A DNA stretch of 7,830 nt from an uncultured Ruminococcus sp. (GTDB taxonomy: Bacteria; Bacillota; Clostridia; Oscillospirales; Ruminococcaceae), in the NCBI RefSeq assembly GCF_946187255.1, contig NZ_CAMHRZ010000160.1, positions 1-7,830 of the forward strand, read 5' to 3'. The position numbers were made by a program, and so were the translations under genes. The notes beneath the pieces were generated by a model. It did not search any database. It worked only from the letters and a program-made list of their open reading frames with translations, and was not told where the DNA came from. Shown here one piece after another: positions 1 to 6,005 of the stretch. The number at the start of each line of letters is the position of its first letter. Position 1 is the first letter of the stretch.

Positions 1-238
1 GATAGAAAAGATGAAAGATATGGGGCTTGTCCCGCAGGACAGCGAAGCAAAGGATTGCATAGGATATGAAGTGGATTACCATTATTCCCGCGAATTATTT
101 CCTATGGTACGCAACCTGTTGGGCGGAAAGATGGACTTTGAGGAACACGAAGACGTTCAGATATGGTTCGTGAAGAATGACAGCGCCGAAGACGAATTGA
201 AATGGGAGTTTGTCAGCATGGGCGATGAGGTAATATAA
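1..238 (+). CDS. small secreted protein or lipoprotein, 3' end only (paralogue of next gene)
   Basis: The 5' part lies outside the window; the first complete codon is at 2 and the frame reads IEKMKDMGLVPQDSEAKD to a TAA at 236-238. The visible 78 residues align with residues 72-145 of the next gene. Both share PQDSEAKDCIGY, VDYHYSR and MVRN, then a looser tail with QIW or QVW and a final (D/N)E(V/I)I. The alignment enters mid-protein, so the ATG at 11 is an internal methionine (matching M75 of the paralogue) and not the start. By analogy the missing part should hold a lipoprotein signal peptide. No catalytic motif or known domain is recognised; the region is small, acidic and aromatic-rich, as in an extracytoplasmic binding or inhibitor fold. 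The stop is 68 nt before the paralogue, with no terminator or promoter seen between, so the two are probably co-transcribed. Function unknown. Confidence 0.8.
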   Translation, partial: IEKMKDMGLVPQDSEAKDCIGYEVDYHYSRELFPMVRNLLGGKMDFEEHEDVQIWFVKNDSAEDELKWEFVSMGDEVI

Positions 239-306
239 CAGGGACAAAAGATGCGGAGACAGCAAAACCGAAAGCTCTGAAATACAGCAGCGAAAAGAGG
301 AAAACA

Positions 307-744
307 ATGAAAAAGTTTATTGCGCTCACAGCGGCGGTCATGGCACTGACACTCACCGCCTGCGGCGAGATGGAGACAGAAACGAACATCGAGACTGAAA
401 AGTACACACAGCAGGATGTGGAAGATACGACCAACGAACTGTTAGGGACTATGTACGAAGTCGGTGTGGATGTGGACAGGATCAGCTATTTTGGCGACGA
501 TCTATGCAATGATGAAGCGATCGAAACGATGAAGGAGATCGAGCTTATCCCGCAGGACAGCGAAGCAAAGGACTGTATCGGATATATGGTGGATTATCAT
601 TATTCCCGCAGTCCCGTATCTATGGTGCGGAACTATCTGGCGGGCACCTATGAACCCGGCGAATTCTGTGATATACAGGTATGGTATATAAAGAACGAAG
701 AAGGCAGATGGGAACGTGTGAGCTTTGACAATGAGATAATATAA
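307..744 (+). CDS. hypothetical lipoprotein (tandem paralogue)
   Basis: This 145-residue protein starts at an ATG six nt after AGAGG (296-300). Residues 1-18 form a lipoprotein signal: K2 K3, a hydrophobic core, then lipobox L16-T17-A18-C19. Mature protein would be lipid-anchored at Cys19 on the outer face of the membrane. An acidic, Thr-rich linker (about 20-45) is followed by a compact domain (about 45-145). Residues 72-145 match the C-terminal part of the gene just upstream, including a 25-nt stretch of identical DNA, so the pair arose by tandem duplication. Cys67, Cys90 and Cys121 are outside the signal; only Cys90 is kept in the paralogue. The next gene, a GntR regulator, begins 52 nt later with no visible terminator or promoter, so it is probably in the same operon as the ABC transporter. 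The family is not recognised; an accessory or immunity-like role beside the transporter is only positional inference. Confidence 0.85.
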   Translation: MKKFIALTAAVMALTLTACGEMETETNIETEKYTQQDVEDTTNELLGTMYEVGVDVDRISYFGDDLCNDEAIETMKEIELIPQDSEAKDCIGYMVDYHYSRSPVSMVRNYLAGTYEPGEFCDIQVWYIKNEEGRWERVSFDNEII

Positions 745-782
745 AAAAAGAGAGAAGATAAGGAGACAACAAATAAACGCGA

Positions 783-790
783 GAGGAGGA
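783..790 (+). promoter_or_regulatory. strong ribosome binding site selecting a TTG start
   Basis: GAGGAGGA lies six nt before TTG at 797. No in-frame ATG exists near the conserved N-terminus of the GntR protein, so this Shine-Dalgarno sequence decides the unusual start. Confidence 0.8.
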
Positions 791-796
791 TAGCTC

Positions 797-1159
797 TTGA
801 TAAATATAGATCTTACGGGCAGAACACCCATATACGAACAGATATGCAAGGGTTTCGCGGAGCTTATCGGCAGCGGGGCTTTGCAGGAAAACGACAAGCT
901 GCCCGGTGCAAGGTCGCTTGCGAAGGAACTGGGGCTAAACCCGAATACCGTGGCGAAGGCGTACAGCAGACTGGAGCATGACGGTATAATTTATTCAGTG
1001 GCAGGCAAGGGCTGCTTTGTCGCAAAGCAGAAAGGGCATATAGAGAGAAAGCTGTTTGAGGATTTCGATGCAGCAGCTTCCGCAGCGATGAGGGCGGGAG
1101 TTACCGCAAAGGAGCTTAAAGAAAGGCTTGATGCTTTGCAGGAGGAGGATAACGAATGA
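797..1159 (+). CDS. GntR family transcriptional regulator, YtrA subfamily
   Basis: A 120-residue DNA-binding repressor. The N-terminal winged helix-turn-helix of the GntR family covers about residues 9-76: PIYEQI (11-16), the KLPGARSLAKELG helix (34-46), the recognition segment LNPNTVAKAYSRLE (47-60) and the wing GKGCFV (70-75). After it comes only a short helical tail (about 80-118), with no large ligand-binding domain; this short architecture is typical of the YtrA subfamily. Known YtrA-type proteins repress their own operon, which normally encodes an ABC transporter, and respond to cell-wall or peptide stress. The gene overlaps the ATPase gene by 4 nt (ATGA), which fits exactly. Translation starts at TTG; the ATG codons further in would cut off the helix-turn-helix. 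No clear promoter or operator is seen in the 52 nt upstream, so transcription probably comes through the lipoprotein genes. Confidence 0.93.
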   Translation: MINIDLTGRTPIYEQICKGFAELIGSGALQENDKLPGARSLAKELGLNPNTVAKAYSRLEHDGIIYSVAGKGCFVAKQKGHIERKLFEDFDAAASAAMRAGVTAKELKERLDALQEEDNE

Positions 1160-2091
1160 TAAACATTAACGATGTCACGATGGTCTTTGATAAAAACAAA
1201 GGCGAAAAAGAAAACTTCGTGGCGCTGGACCATGTGACGATAGAGATACCCGAAGGCTGTATCTACGGTTTTCTGGGCTCTAACGGTGCGGGCAAATCCA
1301 CACTTATGAGACTGATGTGCGGAGTATATCCCTGCAGCGGCGGTATGATAACCATAGACGATATGCCTGTGTATGACAACCCCGCAGCAAAGGGCAGGAT
1401 ATTCTTTGTTAATGACGAGACTATACAGTATGCCAACTATACTCTGAAAGATCTGAAAAACTACTACGCCAGCTATTATCCCGAGTTTTCGGATGAAGTA
1501 TTCGACAGGCTGACGGGCAAGCTGGAACTTCCTCAGAACAAGAGGATGTCACAGTTCTCAAAGGGCATGAAAAGACAGGCGGTAGTGGTGGCTGCACTCA
1601 GCTGCAAGACCAAATACATCATGCTGGATGAAGCCTTTGACGGACTTGATCCCGCCATGAGAAAGATCATAAAGACCATGATAGTCGATGAACTCATGGA
1701 CAGGGGAGCGACGATGATAGTATCCTCCCACAATGTGGCGGAGATAAACGAGCTTTGCGACCGTGCGATGCTGATACATCAGGGACACCTGATATTTGCG
1801 GATGAGATCGACGAGATAAAGAGCGGCTTCTGCAAGATACAGATGGCACTTAACGGAGCGCAGATGACAAAGGAGATGGCTGAACAGGCAGGTCTGGAGG
1901 TAATGCAGTTCTCGCGTCTGGGAAGCGTTGCACAGATGATAGTCAGGGGCGGTTCGGAGGATATGATACCCCGCCTGAGACCGCTGTCGCCTGTTCTTCT
2001 GGAGGCTGTTCCGCTTACGCTTGAGGAGATATTCATTTACGAACTGGAGGTGAGAGGATATGGAGCAGACATACTTCGCGAAGATAAATAA
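1156..2091 (+). CDS. ABC transporter ATP-binding protein (YtrB-like)
   Basis: A 311-residue cytoplasmic ATPase that would power the membrane protein encoded next. Motifs in order: Walker A GSNGAGKST (41-49); signature loop FSKGM (134-138), a variant of LSGGQ found in drug and peptide exporters; Walker B YIMLDE (154-159) with catalytic Glu159; D-loop GLD (163-165); and switch histidine His192 in SSH. The region where the Q-loop glutamine is expected reads FFVNDE (83-88), with no glutamine there. A C-terminal extension of about 90 residues follows the nucleotide-binding domain, ending in LTLEEIFIYEL, a common end of this subfamily. The start has GGAGGAGG (1141-1148) seven nt upstream and overlaps the regulator stop by 4 nt. 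The 3' end overlaps the permease gene by 32 nt. Isoleucine is written ATA in roughly three quarters of cases, as in the neighbouring genes. Substrate unknown. Confidence 0.93.
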   Translation: MININDVTMVFDKNKGEKENFVALDHVTIEIPEGCIYGFLGSNGAGKSTLMRLMCGVYPCSGGMITIDDMPVYDNPAAKGRIFFVNDETIQYANYTLKDLKNYYASYYPEFSDEVFDRLTGKLELPQNKRMSQFSKGMKRQAVVVAALSCKTKYIMLDEAFDGLDPAMRKIIKTMIVDELMDRGATMIVSSHNVAEINELCDRAMLIHQGHLIFADEIDEIKSGFCKIQMALNGAQMTKEMAEQAGLEVMQFSRLGSVAQMIVRGGSEDMIPRLRPLSPVLLEAVPLTLEEIFIYELEVRGYGADILREDK

Positions 2092-3670
2092 AGCCGCCAC
2101 AGCCGAGTGCCGCAACAGGCGCAAGATAAGGCTGATGATAACGATACTTGCTGTTGCGGGCGGTCTTTTTGAGATGGGCGAGTTCGGAGTGCGCAACTGG
2201 GGCGTCGTGGACGGCGAGATCGCTAAGAAACCTGAGTTTCAGGGATATTTCGGACTTTTCCTGATATTCGTGATGGCATTTTTCGGAGCATTCGCGGTGT
2301 TCGGCATTTTCAGTGACCTCACCAACAAGCAGACAGCCGATGTTCAGCTCTCACTGCCCATGAGTGCAAAGGACAGGTTCCTCTCAAAGGTGCTGGCACT
2401 GGCAAGGCTTCATCTGATACCGTTGGCGATAGAATCGGTACTTATGCTGGTGGTGGGTGCCATCAGGGGCTCGGAAGTACTCGAAGATTCGCTGATATAT
2501 CTATTGCAGGCACACGGAGTGATAATGGCGTGTGCGGTGTTCGTGGATGCAGTATGCATATTCTGTATGTGCTGCTGCGGCGCAAAGGCTGAGGGCGTAT
2601 ATACTTCCGCGATAACAGGTCTCTGCGTGAGCTTAACCCCCTTCATGTTCGTAAACTATATAATGGAGACATTTTCGGGTGTATCCTATTCCCGTGACAA
2701 TGTGGGAAAGATATGCTCGGTGTTTGGCGGAATGGTAGTGATGTGTTTCCCCGAAGCGGATGTATTCACCACAACAAAGGCATTCCTGGTGATAGCTGTC
2801 AATATCGTGATGAGCTGTCTGCTGGCTTACGCATCCTTCTATATCTACCGCAAGCGCGACGGCAGACACGTCGGCAAGCCTATGGTATACGATTTGTTCA
2901 TGGAACTGTTCATGTTTCTGGGACTTTTCACACTGTTCACCATGTTCGCATATATCCAGTCATGGGGCATCGGTCTTACCGTTGCGGCGATCATATACCT
3001 TGTTATACGCATAGTTGCCGCAAGAGCAAAGATAACCCCGAAGGTGTTCGGTGTATGGATCCTGAAATATATCGTGAGCTTCGCGGTCTTTGTGGTGATA
3101 ATGGCAGCAGGCTATTTCACGGGCGGCTTCGGTTATTACCGTACTCGCTGTCAGGACTTTGACTGCTACTACTACAATATTGATATCGAGACTACCGGCT
3201 ATGAAAATGGTTACTACGACAGCAGCGATTTTCACGATCACAGCAACCGTTATACCATGAAGGATAAGTACGAGCAAAGACTGCTGATGTCACACAGTAC
3301 GATAGAGGAGCCCGAGAACTTCATAACCGTGGAGGAGAGAAAGGCTAAGACCAAAGCCTGCATGGATCTGGTTGACAAGTATTACACCCTGGAAGGCAGG
3401 GATATGAAGACATTTGCCGAAATACTTTTCGACGGAAGAGACAGTTACATATCCAACAAAGACAACAGAGTCTATGCCCATGTGAACATTTACAGCTCTG
3501 AGGATTATTCCTACAACGAGTATCCTAAAAACGACAGGTACTACAGCGATACGCACTACGGCGTATCATTCTGGATCCCCGCATCTGAGCGTGCAGAGTT
3601 TGACAGGGAAGCAGATGAGATCACAGGCGGCAGCGAAGATGCATTTGACTGGTCGATATTTGATGACTGA
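2060..3670 (+). CDS. ABC-2-type transporter membrane protein with large extracytoplasmic C-terminal domain
   Basis: A 536-residue membrane partner of the ATPase. A basic N-terminus (RNRRKIR, 19-25) precedes about eight or nine hydrophobic segments, near 26-45, 62-84, 114-136, 149-173, 179-202, 238-263, 280-300, 304-325 and 332-356. The layout matches ABC-2-like exporter permeases. The fourth segment ends in a cysteine cluster (C166, C169, C171-C173). From about 358 to 536 the protein is hydrophilic and rich in Tyr, Asp and Ser, with no further membrane segment. An odd number of spans would put this tail outside the cell, but the topology is not certain. Cys364 and Cys369 sit at its base and could form a disulfide. 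The start is set by GGAGGTG (2046-2052), seven nt upstream, inside the ATPase gene; the resulting 32-nt overlap suggests translational coupling. One large permease gene here, where Ytr systems often have two, suggests a homodimeric pore. Substrate unknown. Confidence 0.87.
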   Translation: MEQTYFAKINKAATAECRNRRKIRLMITILAVAGGLFEMGEFGVRNWGVVDGEIAKKPEFQGYFGLFLIFVMAFFGAFAVFGIFSDLTNKQTADVQLSLPMSAKDRFLSKVLALARLHLIPLAIESVLMLVVGAIRGSEVLEDSLIYLLQAHGVIMACAVFVDAVCIFCMCCCGAKAEGVYTSAITGLCVSLTPFMFVNYIMETFSGVSYSRDNVGKICSVFGGMVVMCFPEADVFTTTKAFLVIAVNIVMSCLLAYASFYIYRKRDGRHVGKPMVYDLFMELFMFLGLFTLFTMFAYIQSWGIGLTVAAIIYLVIRIVAARAKITPKVFGVWILKYIVSFAVFVVIMAAGYFTGGFGYYRTRCQDFDCYYYNIDIETTGYENGYYDSSDFHDHSNRYTMKDKYEQRLLMSHSTIEEPENFITVEERKAKTKACMDLVDKYYTLEGRDMKTFAEILFDGRDSYISNKDNRVYAHVNIYSSEDYSYNEYPKNDRYYSDTHYGVSFWIPASERAEFDREADEITGGSEDAFDWSIFDD

Positions 3671-3694
3671 TAAATTTCCCAAAATAATACAGAG

Positions 3695-3726
3695 ATGTCC
3701 CGCAGTAAGCGTACTGCGGGACATTT
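3695..3726 (+). terminator. probable intrinsic terminator of the GntR/ABC operon
   Basis: A perfect 12-bp inverted repeat (3696-3707 with 3712-3723) with an AGCG loop, extended by an A-T pair, begins 25 nt after the permease stop. The run after it is only moderately T-rich (TTTCCATTTTAT), so the stem is strong but the tail is weak. Confidence 0.7.
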
Positions 3727-3764
3727 CCATTTTATATGACAGTTTACAGCACAGTGTATTTTGT

Positions 3765-3809
3765 CGGCGAACGCGGGTCAGCCTTACGGACTGCGGAGCC
3801 TGATCGCCG
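3765..3809. other. GC-rich imperfect stem between two convergent terminators
   Basis: CGGCGA (3765-3770) pairs with TCGCCG (3804-3809), and TCAG (3778-3781) with CTGA (3800-3803), leaving a 7-nt bulge and an 18-nt loop. It is a short GC-rich island in otherwise AT-rich spacer DNA. No gene is seen and its role is unknown; it may be chance. Confidence 0.25.
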
Positions 3810-3817
3810 TCTGTGGC

Positions 3818-3849
3818 AAAAAAACTCCCGCAATATACATATTGCGGGA
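3818..3849 (-). terminator. intrinsic terminator of the symporter gene
   Basis: Read on the minus strand, a 10-bp stem (3840-3849 with 3826-3835, GC-rich base TCCCGC) with a 4-nt loop is followed by one G and then seven T (3818-3824). It starts 18 nt past the symporter stop. This is a classic rho-independent terminator. On the plus strand the hairpin is followed by AAAATATTTT, so it would end plus-strand transcripts poorly. Confidence 0.9.
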
Positions 3850-3866
3850 AAATATTTTATAGATGT

Positions 3867-5420
3867 TTATTTTGCGTAGCACTTAAAAGCAGCTTCTGTT
3901 GCTTTTTTGTCCTCATCATTGGACTTAGTAATAAGGCTCACGATTGGAACTATCACAAGTCCGAACAGCATTGCGAAAGCGCCTGCGTTAACGGGGGAAG
4001 CCAGATTCAGCTTTCCAAGGAACTTGGGGGCATCAGGGATTATGCCGAAGGTGTATACCAGCATGTGTACAACGGTTATGCCCACACCGCAGATGAAGCT
4101 TGCCATAACAGCCGCCTTAGTAACGCCCTTCCAGAAAAGACCGTACATAAAGGGTGCCAGGAATGCGCCTGCAAGTGCGCCCCAGCTGATGCCCATCAGC
4201 GAAGAGATGACCATAGCATCCTGCTTTGCGCCGCGCAGTGAGTATACTGCGATAGCTACGGAGATCAGCAGGAATACCGCGATGAATATACGCATTATGC
4301 GGATCTCGTCCTTTTCGGTCATGTTCTTTTTAAGGGGCTTGATAAGGTCTATGGTCAGTGTGGAGCTGGAAGTAAGTACCAGCGAGGACAGTGTTGACAT
4401 GGATGCGGAAAGCACCAGCACGATTATCAGTGCGAACAGCGCGCTGGGCAGTGAATCCATCATTGCGGGAACGATAGCGTCAAAGCCCTCTTTGGGTGCG
4501 CCGTCAACGTTCTCCATGAACAGTCTGCCGAAGCCGCCCAGGAAATAGCATCCGCCTGCAACGACTACTGCGAATACTGTGGATACAACTGTACCCGTAA
4601 CGACTGCCTTATCGTCCTTGATGGCATAGAACTTCTGCACCATCTGGGGAAGTCCCCATGTACCGAGAGAGGTAAGTATAACAACACCGATGAGGTTTAC
4701 GGGGTCGGGACCTACAACGGAGTTGTAAACGCCTGTGTTTCCGTCGGGACCGGGAATTGCGCCCATAGCCTCCAGTGAGCCCGAAAGACCGCCGTTCACG
4801 TTGAGCACCGCAACGACTACTGCCGCAATGCCTATCAGCATGATTATGCCCTGAATGAAATCGTTGAGCGCTGTAGCCTTGTAGCCGCCCATGATAACGT
4901 ATATCGCGGTGAATATAGCCATCGCAACTATGCACCATTCATACTCTATGTGGAAACTCTTCTCGAAAAGTCGGGAAAGTCCGTTGTACACCGATGCGGT
5001 GTAGGGGATGAGGAATATGAAGATTATCAGTGCGGATACGGTTTTCAGCGTCTTTGAATTGAAGCGCTTTTCAAAAAACTCCGGCATTGTTTTTGCGTCA
5101 AGATGCTTGGTCATGGTTCTTGTGCGCTTGCCGAGTATCAGCCATGCCAGCAGTGAGCCTATAACGGCATTTCCTATACCGACCCATGTGGAAGCCACAC
5201 CGTAAGCCCATCCGAACTTGCCCGCGTAGCCTACGAAGATAACTGCCGAGAAGTACGATGTACCGTAAGCAAATGCCGTGAACCAGGGACCAAGCCCTCT
5301 TCCGCCCAGTACGAAATCCGATACATTGGCGGTCTTTTTGCGGTAGTATACGCCTATACCTATCATGAGGGCGAGGTATACCGCAAGAATTACCCATCTT
5401 ATCAATAATTCACCGTTCAA
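3867..5420 (-). CDS. sodium:solute symporter, SSS family (PutP-like)
   Basis: A 517-residue integral membrane protein (520 if read from a GTG at 5429) that should import a small solute with Na+. It has about 13 hydrophobic segments, the usual number for SSS proteins. Family landmarks, numbered from the TTG start: the N-terminal VSDFVLGGRGLGPW segment (33-46), the hallmark GGYKATALNDFIQG (178-191), WGLPQMVQKFYAI (255-267) and SMSTLSS (340-346). Ser342 and Thr343 occupy the place of the Na+-binding Ser340/Thr341 of E. coli PutP. The place of the PutP Asp55 Na+ residue is Tyr56 by alignment, so proline cannot be assumed; the substrate stays open (amino acid, carboxylate, vitamin or sugar). The start is chosen as TTG at 5420 because AAGGAG (5429-5434) is 8 nt from it, while it abuts the GTG. 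The gene stands alone with its own promoter and terminator. Confidence 0.92.
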   Translation of the reverse strand: MNGELLIRWVILAVYLALMIGIGVYYRKKTANVSDFVLGGRGLGPWFTAFAYGTSYFSAVIFVGYAGKFGWAYGVASTWVGIGNAVIGSLLAWLILGKRTRTMTKHLDAKTMPEFFEKRFNSKTLKTVSALIIFIFLIPYTASVYNGLSRLFEKSFHIEYEWCIVAMAIFTAIYVIMGGYKATALNDFIQGIIMLIGIAAVVVAVLNVNGGLSGSLEAMGAIPGPDGNTGVYNSVVGPDPVNLIGVVILTSLGTWGLPQMVQKFYAIKDDKAVVTGTVVSTVFAVVVAGGCYFLGGFGRLFMENVDGAPKEGFDAIVPAMMDSLPSALFALIIVLVLSASMSTLSSLVLTSSSTLTIDLIKPLKKNMTEKDEIRIMRIFIAVFLLISVAIAVYSLRGAKQDAMVISSLMGISWGALAGAFLAPFMYGLFWKGVTKAAVMASFICGVGITVVHMLVYTFGIIPDAPKFLGKLNLASPVNAGAFAMLFGLVIVPIVSLITKSNDEDKKATEAAFKCYAK

Positions 5421-5428
5421 AAAGAACA

Positions 5429-5434
5429 CTCCTT
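5429..5434 (-). promoter_or_regulatory. ribosome binding site that decides the symporter start
   Basis: AAGGAG on the minus strand. It touches the first in-frame GTG (5429-5427), which is too close for use, but lies 8 nt from the in-frame TTG at 5420-5418. The TTG is therefore preferred. Confidence 0.7.
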
Positions 5435-5446
5435 AAATAGAATTTT

Positions 5447-5470
5447 AAAGCGTTGACACATTAACGCTTT
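5447..5470 (-). promoter_or_regulatory. dyad in the symporter leader (operator or RNA hairpin)
   Basis: Perfect 8-bp arms AAAGCGTT (5447-5454) and AACGCTTT (5463-5470) flank an 8-nt loop. It lies between the promoter and the ribosome binding site, so it would be in the 5' untranslated RNA. Each arm resembles the core of a CcpA (cre) or LacI-type site, but the full cre consensus is not met. It could act as a roadblock operator or as a leader hairpin. Confidence 0.55.
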
Positions 5471-5501
5471 TATGCTTTTACTTGATAAAAAGCACTATGT
5501 T

Positions 5502-5530
5502 ATTATAGTACATTTTTTCGCAGATGTCAA
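5502..5530 (-). promoter_or_regulatory. consensus sigma-A promoter of the symporter
   Basis: On the minus strand TTGACA (5530-5525), a 17-nt spacer and TATAAT (5507-5502) match the vegetative promoter consensus at all twelve positions with optimal spacing. Transcription should start near 5495, giving a leader of about 75 nt that contains the dyad at 5447-5470. Confidence 0.9.
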
Positions 5531-5560
5531 CATTGAGGGCTTAATTTCGGCGTTGTTATA

Positions 5561-5657
5561 TTTTACAAATCTCAACTGCGGTATTTATGCAGTACGCTGA
5601 TTTTACAAAATTGCAGACAGAAATCGCAATTTTTACACAATTCACCCTCTTGTAAAA
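5561..5657. repeat. cluster of TTTTACAA octamers upstream of the symporter promoter
   Basis: TTTTACAA occurs at 5561-5568 and 5601-5608, in inverted form (TTGTAAAA) at 5650-5657, and with one insertion as TTTTACACAA at 5631-5640. A related perfect palindrome TTGTACAA is at 5789-5796. Centres are spaced about 40, 30 and 19 bp, close to multiples of a helical turn. The second and inverted copies enclose a nested dyad, AAAATTGC (5607-5614) with GCAATTTT (5626-5633). These may be regulator sites about 70-160 bp upstream of the symporter transcription start. AT-rich composition makes chance matches possible. Confidence 0.45.
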
Positions 5658-5742
5658 TGAAAACAAACTAAGAACAAATAACAGTACAATGCAATAATAT
5701 GAAACAATCAAAAAAGCACCAATATTTGTTTGCGATTTAGCT

Positions 5743-5771
5743 CTATCCAGCGACGGCAGAGCCTGGGATAG
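5743..5771. other. small GC-rich hairpin in the divergent region
   Basis: CTATCCAG (5743-5750) pairs with CTGGGATAG (5763-5771) through 8 bp with one bulged G and a 12-nt loop. It is the only GC-rich patch in the AT-rich stretch. It could be part of a leader RNA of the plus-strand operon if transcription starts upstream of it. No known riboswitch class is recognised. Confidence 0.3.
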
Positions 5772-5780
5772 TAAATTATG

Positions 5781-5809
5781 TTGTGTAATTGTACAAAATT
5801 AATGCACAA
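5781..5809. promoter_or_regulatory. candidate operator: nested dyad around TTGTACAA
   Basis: TTGTG (5781-5785) and CACAA (5805-5809) form outer arms around the 8-bp palindrome TTGTACAA (5789-5796), which is off-centre. It is the fourth TTKTACAA copy in the region. It sits about 250 nt before the binding-protein gene and close upstream of the candidate promoter at 5856-5884. Confidence 0.35.
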
Positions 5810-5855
5810 TCAGCGCGTATGTTCGATACTGTATGGCGAATACTCCCAAAAGAAA

Positions 5856-5884
5856 TTACGAAAGTTTCTCTTTTATTATATAGT
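5856..5884 (+). promoter_or_regulatory. possible promoter of the sugar ABC operon
   Basis: TTACGA (5856-5861), a 17-nt spacer and TATAGT (5879-5884). The -10 box matches consensus at five of six positions, the -35 box at only three. An overlapping TATAAA (5884-5889) is an alternative -10. The leader would be about 165 nt long. A weak -35 would suit an activated promoter, but this is the least certain call in the region. Confidence 0.3.
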
Positions 5885-5983
5885 ATAAAACACGACAGCT
5901 CAAAAGCTCGCAATAAATAATGAAACAAACGCAATTTTTGGAAAGCGGATATGTAAAAAATGATGTAATATATATGTGGTGAA

Positions 5984-6005
5984 TGAAAATTTATATTGAT
6001 TTTCA
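5984..6005 (+). promoter_or_regulatory. dyad upstream of the binding-protein ribosome binding site
   Basis: TGAAAAT (5984-5990) and ATTTTCA (5999-6005) form perfect 7-bp arms with an 8-nt loop, 35 nt before AGGAGG. An overlapping alternative pairs TGATT with AATCA just downstream. It could be an operator or a leader hairpin; the arms are AT-rich, so chance is possible. Confidence 0.35.

Noticed and set aside
725..730. TTGACA at the end of the lipoprotein gene as a promoter for gntR
   Set aside because: No acceptable -10 box lies 16-19 nt downstream; the nearest AT-rich hexamers are badly spaced.
1558..2196. A 212-codon minus-strand open frame opposite the ATPase and permease genes
   Set aside because: It spans the junction of two well-supported plus-strand genes and has no protein-like domain.
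3907..4548. A 213-codon plus-strand open frame opposite the symporter
   Set aside because: It is a mirror of the symporter coding sequence, low in complexity and without a start signal.
5427..5429. GTG as the symporter start codon
   Set aside because: The only Shine-Dalgarno sequence touches this codon, whereas the in-frame TTG at 5420 is 8 nt from it.
5453..5458. TTGACA on the plus strand as a promoter towards the sugar operon
   Set aside because: No -10 box at 15-19 nt, and the hexamer falls inside the leader dyad.
5447..5470. A bona fide CcpA cre site
   Set aside because: Each arm fits the cre core but the flanking TG and CA positions fail, so it is noted only as a dyad.
5561..5657. CRISPR-like repeat array
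   Set aside because: Repeats are only 8 nt, unevenly spaced and in both orientations.
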